Origin: Candidatus Acidianus copahuensis
GTDB lineage: Archaea > Thermoproteota > Thermoprotei_A > Sulfolobales > Sulfolobaceae
Length of the DNA stretch: 64,000 bases
Assembly: GCF_000632495.1 (NCBI RefSeq)
Contig: NZ_JFZT01000019.1
Span: 1 to 64,000, forward strand
Reading direction: 5' to 3'
Part shown: positions 1 to 8,534 of the stretch, in pieces
How positions within the stretch are numbered: the stretch's first letter is position 1
Layout of the letters: the number at the start of each line of letters is the position of its first letter
Program-made: the position numbers and the translations under genes
Notes under the pieces: model-generated
The model's database searches: none
Told to the model about the DNA's origin: nothing
The model's input: only the letters and a program-made list of their open reading frames with translations

Positions 1-53
1 CATTTACTTAAGGGCGTGATCTTGTATATTTTAGTTATGATATCTATACCCAT
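1..53 (-). CDS. Possible 5' end of a gene running off the left edge
   Basis: On the minus strand an ATG about 70 nt beyond the stop of the VWA gene opens a frame (MGIDIITKIYKITPLSK) that stays open to the window edge. Its position suggests it is the next gene of the MoxR–VWA operon. Only 17 residues are visible, so no family can be assigned and the gene itself is uncertain. Confidence 0.3.
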   Translation of the reverse strand, partial: MGIDIITKIYKITPLSK

Positions 54-120
54 TCTTCTGACGGAGAGTCTTTTCCTCTTAATCCCTATTAAGATAAAAC
101 TTTGAAATAATCTTCTTCTG

Positions 121-1479
121 CTAAGCTTCTACTACTTTTAACAAGTCCTGTTGATCTAGTTTATATACAACTAGATATATGTCTGAAATTCTTCTTAAGT
201 CTGCATTATCCCCTCTCATCATTACACTTATTAAGCTTGAGTTAGAGTCCCTTAATGATCTTCTTACAGTTGTCTCGGCAATTTTATCTTCTCCGTCAGT
301 CAGTATGATAACTTCACTAGCTCCTTTTACATGTCCGTCCTTTATGTCCTCACAAGCTGAAATAACAGATCTGCTTATGTCTGTTCCACCACCTCCTCTA
401 ATTTTCCCTATATACTCAATCATCTTTATTACATCCTTGCTTTTGGCATTCTTTATAACCTTTATTAACGGATAGGGTATATTGTCAAAGAATCTGAGGT
501 AGAAATCTCTATTCTCCCTCCTAGCTCTACTGTAAAGTGCAAGGGCTACTGCTTTTGCCCAAAGAATTTTCTCTCCATCCATACTACCAGACTTATCTAG
601 TAACAAATATATAGGACCTAAGCTTTCTTTAATTTGCTTCTGATAGAGAAGAAGCTGACTTTCGGCCAACTTCACGTCAAATAGTTCCTCTGGCATGGCT
701 AGTTCTGAAGGAACTAGTCTTTCTAAATCTGAACCCTCTTCATATCCGAAAAGCTCTCCTCTAGAATAACGTGTAGTTTTCTTCTTTGTAAAACTTCCTA
801 ATTTCGGGATCCCACTCAGAAATTCTAGAATTTTCTTTATTTCTGTGTTTCTAGCTAACCTTAGAACCTCATGTATATCGCCTTCAAAATTTAATGAACT
901 TCCTATTCCAGCACCATTTCCTCCAACTATTCTTTGCATACTCCTTACTGAGTTAGCATCCTCTTCAGCTTTAGATAGGGCTTTTTCGTGAACTTGTTTC
1001 ATCATTTTCTGCAGATTTTGACTTTGTTGCGAGTTCTGTTTTTGTTCGTTATTGCCTTCTTTTCCAGAGTTTCCTTTCATTAAACCATTAAGAATCTGTT
1101 CTGCCGCTTCCCTTTCTTCGGCAGATTGAGAGGTTCTCTTAATTTTCTCAAGCTCTTCGATTAGGTTTTGGACATAACTAACAGATAATGCCATACTTAC
1201 AGCTGAGTTAGCTATAGAGTAATTCCTATTTCTTAGGACAATGTCGGAAGAGAGCATCATATTTAGGAGAGAGTGCTTTATCATGTCTTCCTTGTTAAGA
1301 TCTGATTTTGACTTCAGTATAGGTAAAGGAAGATAATGTGTATAATATGTGTCTACTAGGAAATCTGAATCCATGTTCAATTCTTTTCCTGAAATTCTCT
1401 TTATTGTATAGAGAATTCTATCCCCTCTATACTTGGTTATAGGATCCTCATAATCTATTCCAATAAGATAACCTGTCAT
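121..1479 (-). CDS. VWA-domain protein, CoxE-like
   Basis: This 452-residue protein has a C-terminal von Willebrand factor A domain. The MIDAS motif DKSGS is at about residues 295-299, with the supporting T366/D367 (GGGTD) and D395 (LTDGED). The N-terminal half is helical and a Gln/Asn-rich linker lies near 143-155. Its ATG overlaps the stop of the MoxR-type ATPase by 4 nt, so the two are translationally coupled. MoxR–VWA pairs such as CoxD/CoxE act as chaperones that mature metalloenzymes. Subunits of a CO-dehydrogenase-type oxidoreductase lie at 47-50 kb of this window, which makes such a client plausible, but that is inference. Confidence 0.85.
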   Translation of the reverse strand: MTGYLIGIDYEDPITKYRGDRILYTIKRISGKELNMDSDFLVDTYYTHYLPLPILKSKSDLNKEDMIKHSLLNMMLSSDIVLRNRNYSIANSAVSMALSVSYVQNLIEELEKIKRTSQSAEEREAAEQILNGLMKGNSGKEGNNEQKQNSQQSQNLQKMMKQVHEKALSKAEEDANSVRSMQRIVGGNGAGIGSSLNFEGDIHEVLRLARNTEIKKILEFLSGIPKLGSFTKKKTTRYSRGELFGYEEGSDLERLVPSELAMPEELFDVKLAESQLLLYQKQIKESLGPIYLLLDKSGSMDGEKILWAKAVALALYSRARRENRDFYLRFFDNIPYPLIKVIKNAKSKDVIKMIEYIGKIRGGGGTDISRSVISACEDIKDGHVKGASEVIILTDGEDKIAETTVRRSLRDSNSSLISVMMRGDNADLRRISDIYLVVYKLDQQDLLKVVEA

Positions 1480-2651
1480 GAAAAAATCCCCAGCTTTCTA
1501 GCAACTTTATCCAAGAGTTTATCTATCTCGTTATTTACTTCCTTTGAGAACTCCTCTACTTTCTCATCTCCACTCTCTTTACCTAAGGCTGAAACTCTAT
1601 CCTTAGTAGCCTTTAAACTTCTTATTATATCAACCAGTCTTGGATCTGACTCGTTTGCTGCATCAACATATTTACCTGCCTCTTTTATATTACTATATAT
1701 TTCGTTTAGCTCTCTCATATACTTTATTGGTGTCTTCAGTTCTTCAGATAGAAGAGCTGAAACTTTCTCAAAGTCATCAATCTCTCTCGGTGCAATGTAC
1801 TTCAATACGATCAAGTCTTCCTCAGTCGCCTTTAACCTCGCATTTAAAAGCGCGTGAGCAGCGACTATTTTTAATACCTTACCCTTTCTTCTATCGCTTA
1901 AGTGAATTCCTTTCTCTTCCAACATAGCATATAGCTTAAGTAGCTTGTTCTTTACTTGAGAAAGATCAACCTCTGTAAGATAACTATAAATTGCTTCCAG
2001 ATCACTTACGCTCATAATAGGAGAGCTTACCTTCCATTTATTTGAAAATTCTAGATCCCATGCAGAGTCAATTAAGTTTCTCCACATCTCTTCTCCTACT
2101 GGTCTAGCGTAATGTCTTAGAAGCAATCTATCGTATAATGCCTCAAGTTCAGGTTCGTCTGGCACTCTATTGCTGGCACTTATTAACGTCTTTAGAGGGA
2201 CATCTATTACGTTATATCCATCATAGATAACTCTTTCGTTAAGTAATGAGAGTAATGCGTTAAGTATAGCGCTATTTGCGTTGAATATTTCATCTAAGAA
2301 AGCTAACTCACTTTCTGGAAGTCTATCCTTAGTTATTCTTTTGTAAATACCTTGTTTAAGCGCACCAATATCCAAAGCTCCAAATAATTCTGCGGGTTCT
2401 GTATACTTAGTTAGCAAGTACATGAAAAACTTTGCATGCAATAGATCAGCAGCTCTCCTAGCTAGTGCAGACTTAGCTGTACCAGGCTCTCCTATCAATA
2501 CTACGTGCTCTTTTGTTAGAAGCGCAAGAGTAATTACTTTAGCCTCCTCTTCCCTTCCCACAAATGGCATCCAAAGGGCTTCAAGGAATTTTCTGGGGAG
2601 TTCAAGTACTTTATTATCCACTATTGCTCCCATATAACTTATAGTTTGCAT
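1476..2651 (-). CDS. MoxR-family AAA+ ATPase
   Basis: This 391-residue AAA+ protein has a Walker A (GEPGTAKS, about 54-61), a Walker B (AFLDEIF, 117-123) and the MoxR-type sensor region (SASNRVPD). MoxR ATPases work with VWA partners to insert or remodel cofactors and subunits. The partner is immediately downstream with overlapping start and stop codons. A TATA-like element about 25-30 nt upstream of the ATG indicates a leaderless transcript. CoxD-like function is inferred from the pairing. Confidence 0.9.
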   Translation of the reverse strand: MQTISYMGAIVDNKVLELPRKFLEALWMPFVGREEEAKVITLALLTKEHVVLIGEPGTAKSALARRAADLLHAKFFMYLLTKYTEPAELFGALDIGALKQGIYKRITKDRLPESELAFLDEIFNANSAILNALLSLLNERVIYDGYNVIDVPLKTLISASNRVPDEPELEALYDRLLLRHYARPVGEEMWRNLIDSAWDLEFSNKWKVSSPIMSVSDLEAIYSYLTEVDLSQVKNKLLKLYAMLEEKGIHLSDRRKGKVLKIVAAHALLNARLKATEEDLIVLKYIAPREIDDFEKVSALLSEELKTPIKYMRELNEIYSNIKEAGKYVDAANESDPRLVDIIRSLKATKDRVSALGKESGDEKVEEFSKEVNNEIDKLLDKVARKLGIFS

Positions 2652-2669
2652 AGCTTATAAAGAAAGGTT

Positions 2670-2682
2670 AAGTTATAATCTA
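2670..2682 (-). promoter_or_regulatory. TATA box of the moxR–VWA operon
   Basis: The minus strand reads gattataactta about 27 nt before the moxR ATG, the spacing expected for an archaeal TATA box serving a leaderless mRNA. The rest of the 337-nt gap up to ssb is AT-rich, with nothing else recognised. Confidence 0.5.
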
Positions 2683-2930
2683 ACGAAAGTTATGAATAGC
2701 TTACGAAGTTTAGTGTAGACTAAAAATTTTTCCATACATGTTTATGTTTAGAATTGACACAAATTTATGAAGAGAATTACTAACTAATGTGTTATGGAGC
2801 AAGTGCGATTTTTTATTCAGTATACTACTTTCTTTTTATAATTCTTAGTGAAAGGGAATAAAAGAGTTCTAAGCTAAACATCAATTATTCTAGAGATCTT
2901 TAGATTTGTTCCGCAACACAAAGCATAAAC

Positions 2931-2943
2931 AAGATTTAAATAT
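2931..2943 (+). promoter_or_regulatory. TATA box upstream of ssb
   Basis: The motif aagatttaaatatg precedes ssb and predicts transcription starting near 2965. That leaves a short leader of roughly 25 nt before the ATG at 2989. Confidence 0.45.
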
Positions 2944-2988
2944 GTGATTTGCCTTAATTATTTAACAAATAACGTGAGTTCGGGAGTT

Positions 2989-3414
2989 ATGGATGAAAAA
3001 ATAGGTAACCTAAAGGCAGGAATAGAAAATGTAAATGTAACCGCACGTATTCTTCAAGTAGGAGATGAGAGATCCATTCAGACGAGGAATGGACCAAGAA
3101 CTATAAGAGAAATAATGGTAGGGGACGAAACTGGTAGAGTAAAGCTGACTGTTTGGGGATCAAGAGAAGAGGAATTAAAAGAAGGCCAAGTAATAAAGAT
3201 AGAAAATGGATGGACAACCGCATTTAAAGGTCAGGTCCAATTAAACGCTGGTAGTAAGTCAAAGATCTCTGAGGTAGAAGATGGACAAATACCAGAAGCT
3301 GATGAAATCCCTGAAAATATACCAACCGATAATTCACCACCACCTAGGAGAAGTTTTAGAGGAAGAGGAGGCGGTGGTTTTAGAGGAAGAAGACCTAGAG
3401 ATGAGGAAGAATGA
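2989..3414 (+). CDS. ssb: Single-stranded DNA-binding protein
   Basis: This is the Sulfolobales-type SSB: one OB fold (about residues 5-105, including GDETGRVKLTVWG and AFKGQVQLNAGS) followed by a flexible tail with Arg-Gly repeats and an acidic end (DEEE). It binds single-stranded DNA in replication and repair. I chose the ATG at 2989 because MDEKIGNL matches the family N-terminus; a GTG 45 nt upstream would add an atypical leader. The next gene starts inside its stop codon region (ATGA), so both form one operon. Confidence 0.95.
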   Translation: MDEKIGNLKAGIENVNVTARILQVGDERSIQTRNGPRTIREIMVGDETGRVKLTVWGSREEELKEGQVIKIENGWTTAFKGQVQLNAGSKSKISEVEDGQIPEADEIPENIPTDNSPPPRRSFRGRGGGGFRGRRPRDEEE

Positions 3415-3692
3415 ATTTTCTAGATGTAAAGGATAGAAAACCACAAAAATCAGGAGAATTTATAGATAAGGCTGAAGAAGGAGATAATTATATAATTAAA
3501 TTATCGGAGGATAAGGTATACGAGGTAGCTCCGATAGCTTACTATATATGGGCAATGTGTGATGGAGAAAAGACTGTGAATGATATAGTTGAAGAAGTAA
3601 GTAAAGAGGCAAATATAGAGTTCGACCAGTTAAAGGATCCCATAGTTCAAGTATTAGAACAGCTTCAGCAGGCTACGCTTATAACGTTATAA
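3411..3692 (+). CDS. PqqD-like protein (free-standing RRE fold)
   Basis: The 93 residues match the PqqD family: a three-stranded beta part (YIIKLSEDKVYEVAPIAYYI) and a helical part with a GEKTVNDIVEEV-type segment. PqqD-fold domains bind precursor peptides for radical-SAM or other RiPP enzymes. No such maturase or obvious precursor peptide is nearby. The gene overlaps ssb by 4 nt and is followed 24 nt later by moeA. Family membership is fairly secure; the actual function in this context is unknown. Confidence 0.75.
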   Translation: MNFLDVKDRKPQKSGEFIDKAEEGDNYIIKLSEDKVYEVAPIAYYIWAMCDGEKTVNDIVEEVSKEANIEFDQLKDPIVQVLEQLQQATLITL

Positions 3693-3716
3693 GGTATTTT
3701 TACATTTAATTTTTTT

Positions 3717-5330
3717 ATGAGAGCTATTCTTCCGGATAATTCCTTATTGTCAGTTGAGGAAGCTCTATCCAAGTTTGTTCAAGAGATGCCTCCAAAAAGG
3801 GAAATTATTGAGGTTAAAATTGATAATGCGTTAGGGTTGGTAGCTGCTGAAGATATTTGGTCGAATATAGATTTACCTCCTTTCTCTAGGTCTACTGTTG
3901 ATGGATTTGCCGTTAAATCTTCTGATACACCAGGTAGTTTCAAGATTATTGGAAAGATAGGAATAGGTGAAGCTAAGGAATTAAGAATTGAAAAAGGAGT
4001 TGCCGTAGAAGTGGATACTGGGTCAATTTTACCATATGGTGCAGATGCTGTAGTAAAAATAGAGGATACAAGAGTTAACAATAATATTTTTTTTATAGAT
4101 AAAAAAATTCCATTTGGTCTAAACGTAGCTTGGGTTGGTAGTGATATAAATAGGAATAGCATTATAGTTAGGGAAGGAAATAAAATAACTCCTGAAATAA
4201 TATCGCTCCTTGCCTCAACTGGAATTTCAGAAATAAAGGTCTTTCGCCCTCCAAAAATCTATATTGTGAGTACTGGAAATGAGTTAATTAGCTCTGGTGA
4301 AGAGTTATCCATAGGTAAAATCTTTGAAAGCAATTCATATTATTTGTCAGCAGTTTTAAGAAAAGACGGTTTCATTCCAGTAGGAAGGGAAGTAGTTAAG
4401 GATTCCAAGATCGAAATATGGGATGCCATAAATAGAGGATTAGAGAAAGCAGACGTTGTTCTAATTACGGGAGGTACAAGTGCGGGTGAAAAGGATTACG
4501 TTCATCAGATAATAAGGGAAAAAGGTAAAATCGTAGTTCATGGTTTGCGGATTAAGCCTGGCAAACCGGCTATTCTAGGTATAATTGAAGGTAAACCGGT
4601 ATTTGGAATTCCAGGTAATGCAGTAGCAACTATAATGATTTATGGTAAATTAATAAGAAACTACTTAAGTCAGATGGTAGGCGAGAGAACTTATGAGGAA
4701 GAATCAACTATAGCCAGACTTTTATTGCCAGTTAAAGCGGACTCGAAACGATTTACATATATACCAGTGTTTCTTGTAGACGGTTACGCTATTCCAGTAA
4801 GATTTGAGAGTTATATGATAGGAACATTTACTTTAGCTGATGGATATATAGCTCTTAATCCCGGAGAGGAAAAAGCAGAAGATGAGGAGGTTAAAGTTAT
4901 ATTAAACTCTAAGGAAAAGGATCCAGTGATCTTAGGGGAAGAAGATCCAAGGTTAATGAATTTACCATTTAGGAAAATTCTATTAGGTTCATATCCGGCA
5001 TGTAAAGCTTTAGAGAAGGGGATAGGGGATATTCTAGTTATAAGCTCTTTTACGTGTAATCCAGAAAAGTATAATTTTTCTATATCTAGAAAAATAGTAT
5101 CGAATGGAACAGGGGATGAGATAGGTTATGATGATTGGATCGGCATTAGCAAAATAGTAAAAAATCCTTCTGTTAAATTAAAATCACCATCAACTGCTCC
5201 ATACTTTTTAGGTAGAGCTAAAGTGATAGCCCCTGAAGGATATATAACAGGAGAAGAAATAAATACAGAGACATTATACATTATAGTGAAAAAGGGTAAG
5301 GAAAAATTCTTGGAAGGAATTTTTAGATAA
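3717..5330 (+). CDS. moeA: Molybdopterin molybdenumtransferase MoeA with C-terminal PBP-like domain
   Basis: This 537-residue protein inserts molybdate (or tungstate) into adenylylated molybdopterin. The first ~400 residues are canonical MoeA: DLPPFSRSTVDGFAV near 50, the MoCF domain with VSTGNEL, TGGTSAGEKDY and HGLRIKPGKPA, and the C-terminal beta domain. An additional ~130 residues resemble a periplasmic-binding-protein (LysR substrate-type) domain, as found in archaeal MoeA fusions and thought to sense or hold the oxyanion. It follows ssb and the PqqD-like gene on the same strand. Together with moaDE and a MobA-like protein it supplies Mo cofactor. Confidence 0.93.
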   Translation: MRAILPDNSLLSVEEALSKFVQEMPPKREIIEVKIDNALGLVAAEDIWSNIDLPPFSRSTVDGFAVKSSDTPGSFKIIGKIGIGEAKELRIEKGVAVEVDTGSILPYGADAVVKIEDTRVNNNIFFIDKKIPFGLNVAWVGSDINRNSIIVREGNKITPEIISLLASTGISEIKVFRPPKIYIVSTGNELISSGEELSIGKIFESNSYYLSAVLRKDGFIPVGREVVKDSKIEIWDAINRGLEKADVVLITGGTSAGEKDYVHQIIREKGKIVVHGLRIKPGKPAILGIIEGKPVFGIPGNAVATIMIYGKLIRNYLSQMVGERTYEEESTIARLLLPVKADSKRFTYIPVFLVDGYAIPVRFESYMIGTFTLADGYIALNPGEEKAEDEEVKVILNSKEKDPVILGEEDPRLMNLPFRKILLGSYPACKALEKGIGDILVISSFTCNPEKYNFSISRKIVSNGTGDEIGYDDWIGISKIVKNPSVKLKSPSTAPYFLGRAKVIAPEGYITGEEINTETLYIIVKKGKEKFLEGIFR

Positions 5331-5344
5331 GACTTCTGCAAGGT

Positions 5345-5360
5345 AATCTTAATATTATAT
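5345..5360 (+). promoter_or_regulatory. TATA-like element before thrB
   Basis: An AT-rich stretch (ttaatattatatta) lies about 20-30 nt before the ATG at 5377, with no Shine-Dalgarno sequence, which is compatible with a leaderless thrB transcript. Confidence 0.35.
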
Positions 5361-5376
5361 TAAGAGAACTCTGACT

Positions 5377-6301
5377 ATGTCCATACTTAGTAGAGCCTTT
5401 TCAAGTTCTGCGAATTTAGGTTCTGGATTTGACATTCTATCTGTTGCACACAATGCATTCTTTGATGAGGTAATCGCGGAAACGTCAGAAAAAAAAGGAG
5501 TAACAATAGAATCAAATTCAGGAGTTCCCCTTTCAGTAGAAGAAAATTCGGCCGGATATGCCGTCAAAACGTTACTTGAAGAGTTAGAACTCAAAGAAGG
5601 GATAAAACTAAAGATAAGGAAAGGCATTCCATATTCTCTAGGTTTAGGAAGTAGCGGAGCGTCAGCAGCAGCTGCTGTAGCGTCTGTTAATGAGTTACTT
5701 GAACTTGGTCTTTCAAAGGAGAACTTAGTTAAATATGCGATGGCAGGAGAAATAGCGAGCTCTGGTTCGCCTCACCCAGATAATGTAGCAGCAAGCATAT
5801 TTGGTGGCGTGGTAGCTGTAACCTCAACTAATCCGATCTCAGTAATAGAGGTTCCAGCTAATATTCATGTTAAATTTCTCCTAGTTATACCATCAGTAAA
5901 AGTGGAAGAAAAAACTAAAAAAGGCAAGGGAAATGCTTCCTCGAGAGATTCCTCTAAAGTCCTACGTTTCTAATTCTAGATACTTATCGTCTCTCCTTTT
6001 AGGTTTCTTTAAAGGAGATAGAAATCTTATAAGACAAGGTTTAAACGACGATATAGTAGAAAAATCTAGGGAACCTCTTTTTCCTCACTATAGAAAAATA
6101 AAAGATATAGCATTAAAGTTAGACGCAGTGGGTAGTTGTGTAAGTGGTGCAGGTCCTTCGATTCTTGTAGTTTACGATGAAAAAACCAGGATAGATGAAA
6201 TTGAAAAGAAATCCATAGATATATGTAAAGAATTTAATTTACAATGTACTCTAAAGAGGGCTGAAATAGCCGGAGGTGTAAACGTTGAAAGAAGGAACTA
6301 A
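5377..6301 (+). CDS. thrB: Homoserine kinase, reading frame interrupted by one extra base
   Basis: Homoserine kinase (GHMP family) phosphorylates homoserine in threonine biosynthesis. The first frame (5377-5973) carries the N-terminal fold and ATP loop YSLGLGSSGASAA (86-98). The rest, starting LPREIPLKSYV and including GSCVSGAGPS near the C-terminus, continues in another frame to 6301. The total, 925 nt, is one base more than a multiple of three. Reading the A6 run at 5917-5922 as A5 restores KTKKAREMLPREIPL and a normal product of about 307 residues. Sequencing error, true mutation or slippage cannot be separated here. The next gene starts within its last codons. Confidence 0.9.
6272..6278 (+). 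promoter_or_regulatory. Shine-Dalgarno for the internal TTG start
   Basis: The strong ggaggtg sits inside thrB, 6 nt before a TTG. It decides the start of the downstream PLP enzyme and shows translation coupled to thrB. Confidence 0.7.
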
Positions 6302-7415
6302 TATAGTAAGGGAAGATATTGATGAAGAGACCGGAGCTATAACTACACCTATTTATCAAACAACTGCCTATTCATTTCCCCAAGGAGAAAAATATAGGTA
6401 CTCTAGGGAACTTAATCCAACAGTTTTGGAATTGGGAAAGAAGATAGCAACATTAGAAGAAGCAGAAATGGGAATTGCATTTTCTTCAGGGATGGGAGCA
6501 ATCTCTACGACATTACTAACTATTCTAAAACCTGGATCTTCTTTGCTTGTAACTATGGACATGTTTGGAAGATCTTTGCGCTTCTCATCAGATTTTCTTA
6601 GGTCTTGGGGAGTTAACGTTGAGGTATCTAAGCCTGGAAATGAGAACCTGTTAGAAATAGCTAAATCTGGAAAATGGAATGCAATATTCGTTGAGAGTAT
6701 AACAAATCCATTGCTAAGAGTGGTAGACTTGGATTCTCTTTCTAAAATATCTAAAGAAAAAGGAAGCGTATTAATAGTAGATTCAACTTTTGCTACTCCG
6801 GTAAATCAGAAACCACTTGAATTTGGAGCAGATATAGTTGTCCATAGCGCATCAAAATTTATTTCAGGTCATAATGATGTAATTGCAGGTTTAGCTGCTG
6901 GAAAGGCTGACATATTATCAAAGGTTGATTTAATGAGAAGAACGTTAGGGACATCTCTAGAGCCTTCACCAGCATATCTAGTTATAAGAGGAATGAAGAC
7001 ATTAAAAGTTAGAATGGATGTAATAAATAAAAATGCCGAAATAATAGCGGAATTCCTATCTGATCATTCGAAAGTAAATAAAGTGTATTATCCAGGTTTA
7101 AAAAGTCATCCAGACCATGAGATAGCTGTCAAAATGTTAAAAGGTTTTGGAGGAGTTGTCAGTTTTGAAGTGAAAGGAGGAAAAGATGAAGCTATTAAAC
7201 TTATGAAATCTACAAAGATTATAATACCGGCCCAAAGTTTAGGAGGAGTTAACTCTCTAATTTCTCATCCAGTTACGATGAGCCATAGAACTCTTACACT
7301 TGATGAGAAGAAGACTGTTGGCATTACTGATTCCTTACTCAGATTATCAGTTGGAATAGAAGATGTTAATGACTTAATAGATGACTTAGATAGATCATTA
7401 AATAGCTTAAGCTAA
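6285..7415 (+). CDS. Cystathionine gamma-synthase/beta-lyase family PLP enzyme
   Basis: This 376-residue enzyme belongs to the Cys/Met metabolism PLP family. The PLP lysine is K191 in VHSASKFISGHND. Other family motifs are YQTTAYSFPQG, SSGMGAIS, the PLP-binding D in VDSTFATPVNQ, and HPVTMSHRTL near the C-terminus. It acts in transsulfuration or methionine synthesis from homoserine derivatives, which fits its overlap with homoserine kinase. The TTG start is preceded by an excellent ribosome binding site inside thrB. Gamma-synthase, beta-lyase and gamma-lyase cannot be told apart from sequence alone. Confidence 0.9.
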   Translation: MKEGTNIVREDIDEETGAITTPIYQTTAYSFPQGEKYRYSRELNPTVLELGKKIATLEEAEMGIAFSSGMGAISTTLLTILKPGSSLLVTMDMFGRSLRFSSDFLRSWGVNVEVSKPGNENLLEIAKSGKWNAIFVESITNPLLRVVDLDSLSKISKEKGSVLIVDSTFATPVNQKPLEFGADIVVHSASKFISGHNDVIAGLAAGKADILSKVDLMRRTLGTSLEPSPAYLVIRGMKTLKVRMDVINKNAEIIAEFLSDHSKVNKVYYPGLKSHPDHEIAVKMLKGFGGVVSFEVKGGKDEAIKLMKSTKIIIPAQSLGGVNSLISHPVTMSHRTLTLDEKKTVGITDSLLRLSVGIEDVNDLIDDLDRSLNSLS

Positions 7416-7726
7416 ATAATAGCCTTTATTTCTCTTTTTATCTCATCTTCTAACATAGCCTTTATTTCTTGCCTGTGAAGTCTTGTTAAATGAAGGAAAA
7501 GTCCTCTCTTTGTAAAAGGTCCCTTATTACAAAGTTTACAATAAAGCAAGTGGTTATTCTCATATGAGAGCCAAAATGAAACCTTATCAATTACCCTTTC
7601 CGCCATACTCTTAGAGGAAAAACCTACAGCTTTTACTACTTCATCATCCTTTAACTTTATCAATGAAGCCTTTTTTGCCGTTATATCAATTAGCTTTTCC
7701 GCCGTTATTGCAATTCCGCTGTCCAT
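7412..7726 (-). CDS. Small C2H2 zinc-finger protein
   Basis: This 104-residue protein has a classical C2H2 spacing: C63-x2-C66-x12-H79-x4-H84, with hydrophobic residues between. The N-terminal 60 residues are basic and helical. It overlaps the upstream gene by 22 nt and converges with the PLP-enzyme gene with a 4-nt overlap. The finger suggests nucleic-acid or protein binding. No specific family name is recognised, and the role is unknown. Confidence 0.7.
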   Translation of the reverse strand: MDSGIAITAEKLIDITAKKASLIKLKDDEVVKAVGFSSKSMAERVIDKVSFWLSYENNHLLYCKLCNKGPFTKRGLFLHLTRLHRQEIKAMLEDEIKREIKAII

Positions 7727-8229
7727 TTTTTCCTCACTGCCGCAATACCTATTGTTAAAACCAGTAAGCTTAGTAAGTTATTTACTTTTTCTCCGAAGTT
7801 ATTTGTCTCTAGGTAATTAGAGAAATAATTTATATCTACGCCCAAAGATCTTAATACTCGTTCTATTCTTACTTCTAAGTCTGCATAGTCATATATTATT
7901 TCTCCATGTTCGATGGAGTTTTTAACCTCTATAGCTTCATCTAGAGTTGTTCCAAGTTCATTTTCACTGATTTCAGGGAAAATTCCTGTTAATTTCTTTT
8001 TTATCTTGGAACCTAAGACTTCAGCTAGTCCGGGCTTATAATTTATAGGAAGCATCTCATTTATCCATGCATCAACGTATTTTATCACTGTTAGATCAAC
8101 ATCTTCTGATTCACCTTCTAATTCCTCAACTATAGATGCTGCAGCAACGATATGGGATAAGGCACTACCAACCCTCATATCTTGAGGGAATGTCTGTTTA
8201 ACTCCTGTATCAATGCTCAACTTTTCCAC
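7705..8229 (-). CDS. Conserved-looking hypothetical protein with C-terminal hydrophobic segment
   Basis: I do not recognise this 174-residue protein. It is acidic and largely helical, and a hydrophobic stretch near residues 149-167 (LLSLLVLTIGIAAV, then RKK) could be a C-terminal membrane anchor facing the cytoplasm. It is co-transcribed with, and overlaps, the zinc-finger gene. Confidence 0.65.
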   Translation of the reverse strand: MEKLSIDTGVKQTFPQDMRVGSALSHIVAAASIVEELEGESEDVDLTVIKYVDAWINEMLPINYKPGLAEVLGSKIKKKLTGIFPEISENELGTTLDEAIEVKNSIEHGEIIYDYADLEVRIERVLRSLGVDINYFSNYLETNNFGEKVNNLLSLLVLTIGIAAVRKKWTAELQ

Positions 8230-8503
8230 TATTTTTCAATCTGTACATTTGTCTGTTTAAAGGCGAAGTTCATATAATACATTCTAATGAATCGGCTTAT
8301 TTCCAAGAACTGGCATGAGAATACCTTAAGTATAGATGGCAAAACCTTTTAAAGTAATAGAAGTTTTCCTCTTTTTCTTTGGCATCTCTCACAAGATCTG
8401 AAGTCTTCTGCCCTTTGTATCATATTTAACTTGATACATGTTCAAGTTGTAAATTTCTCTCTCTTTGATAGAATATAATCTTCCAAAATACAGCATTACA
8501 AAA

Positions 8504-8516
8504 CATTTTTATTTTA
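8504..8516 (+). promoter_or_regulatory. TATA box of the nuclease-like gene
   Basis: The motif catttttatttta lies about 25 nt before the GTG at 8535, which supports that start as leaderless. The remainder of the ~300-nt gap from 8230 shows no gene or structured RNA that I can recognise. Confidence 0.5.
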
Positions 8517-8534
8517 TGGCAATAACTCTATTTC

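Noticed and set aside
8341..8406. Short plus-strand frame (21 codons) starting ATGGCAAAACC in the gap before the nuclease gene
   Set aside because: No promoter at correct spacing, no ribosome site, low-complexity Phe-rich product; chance frame.
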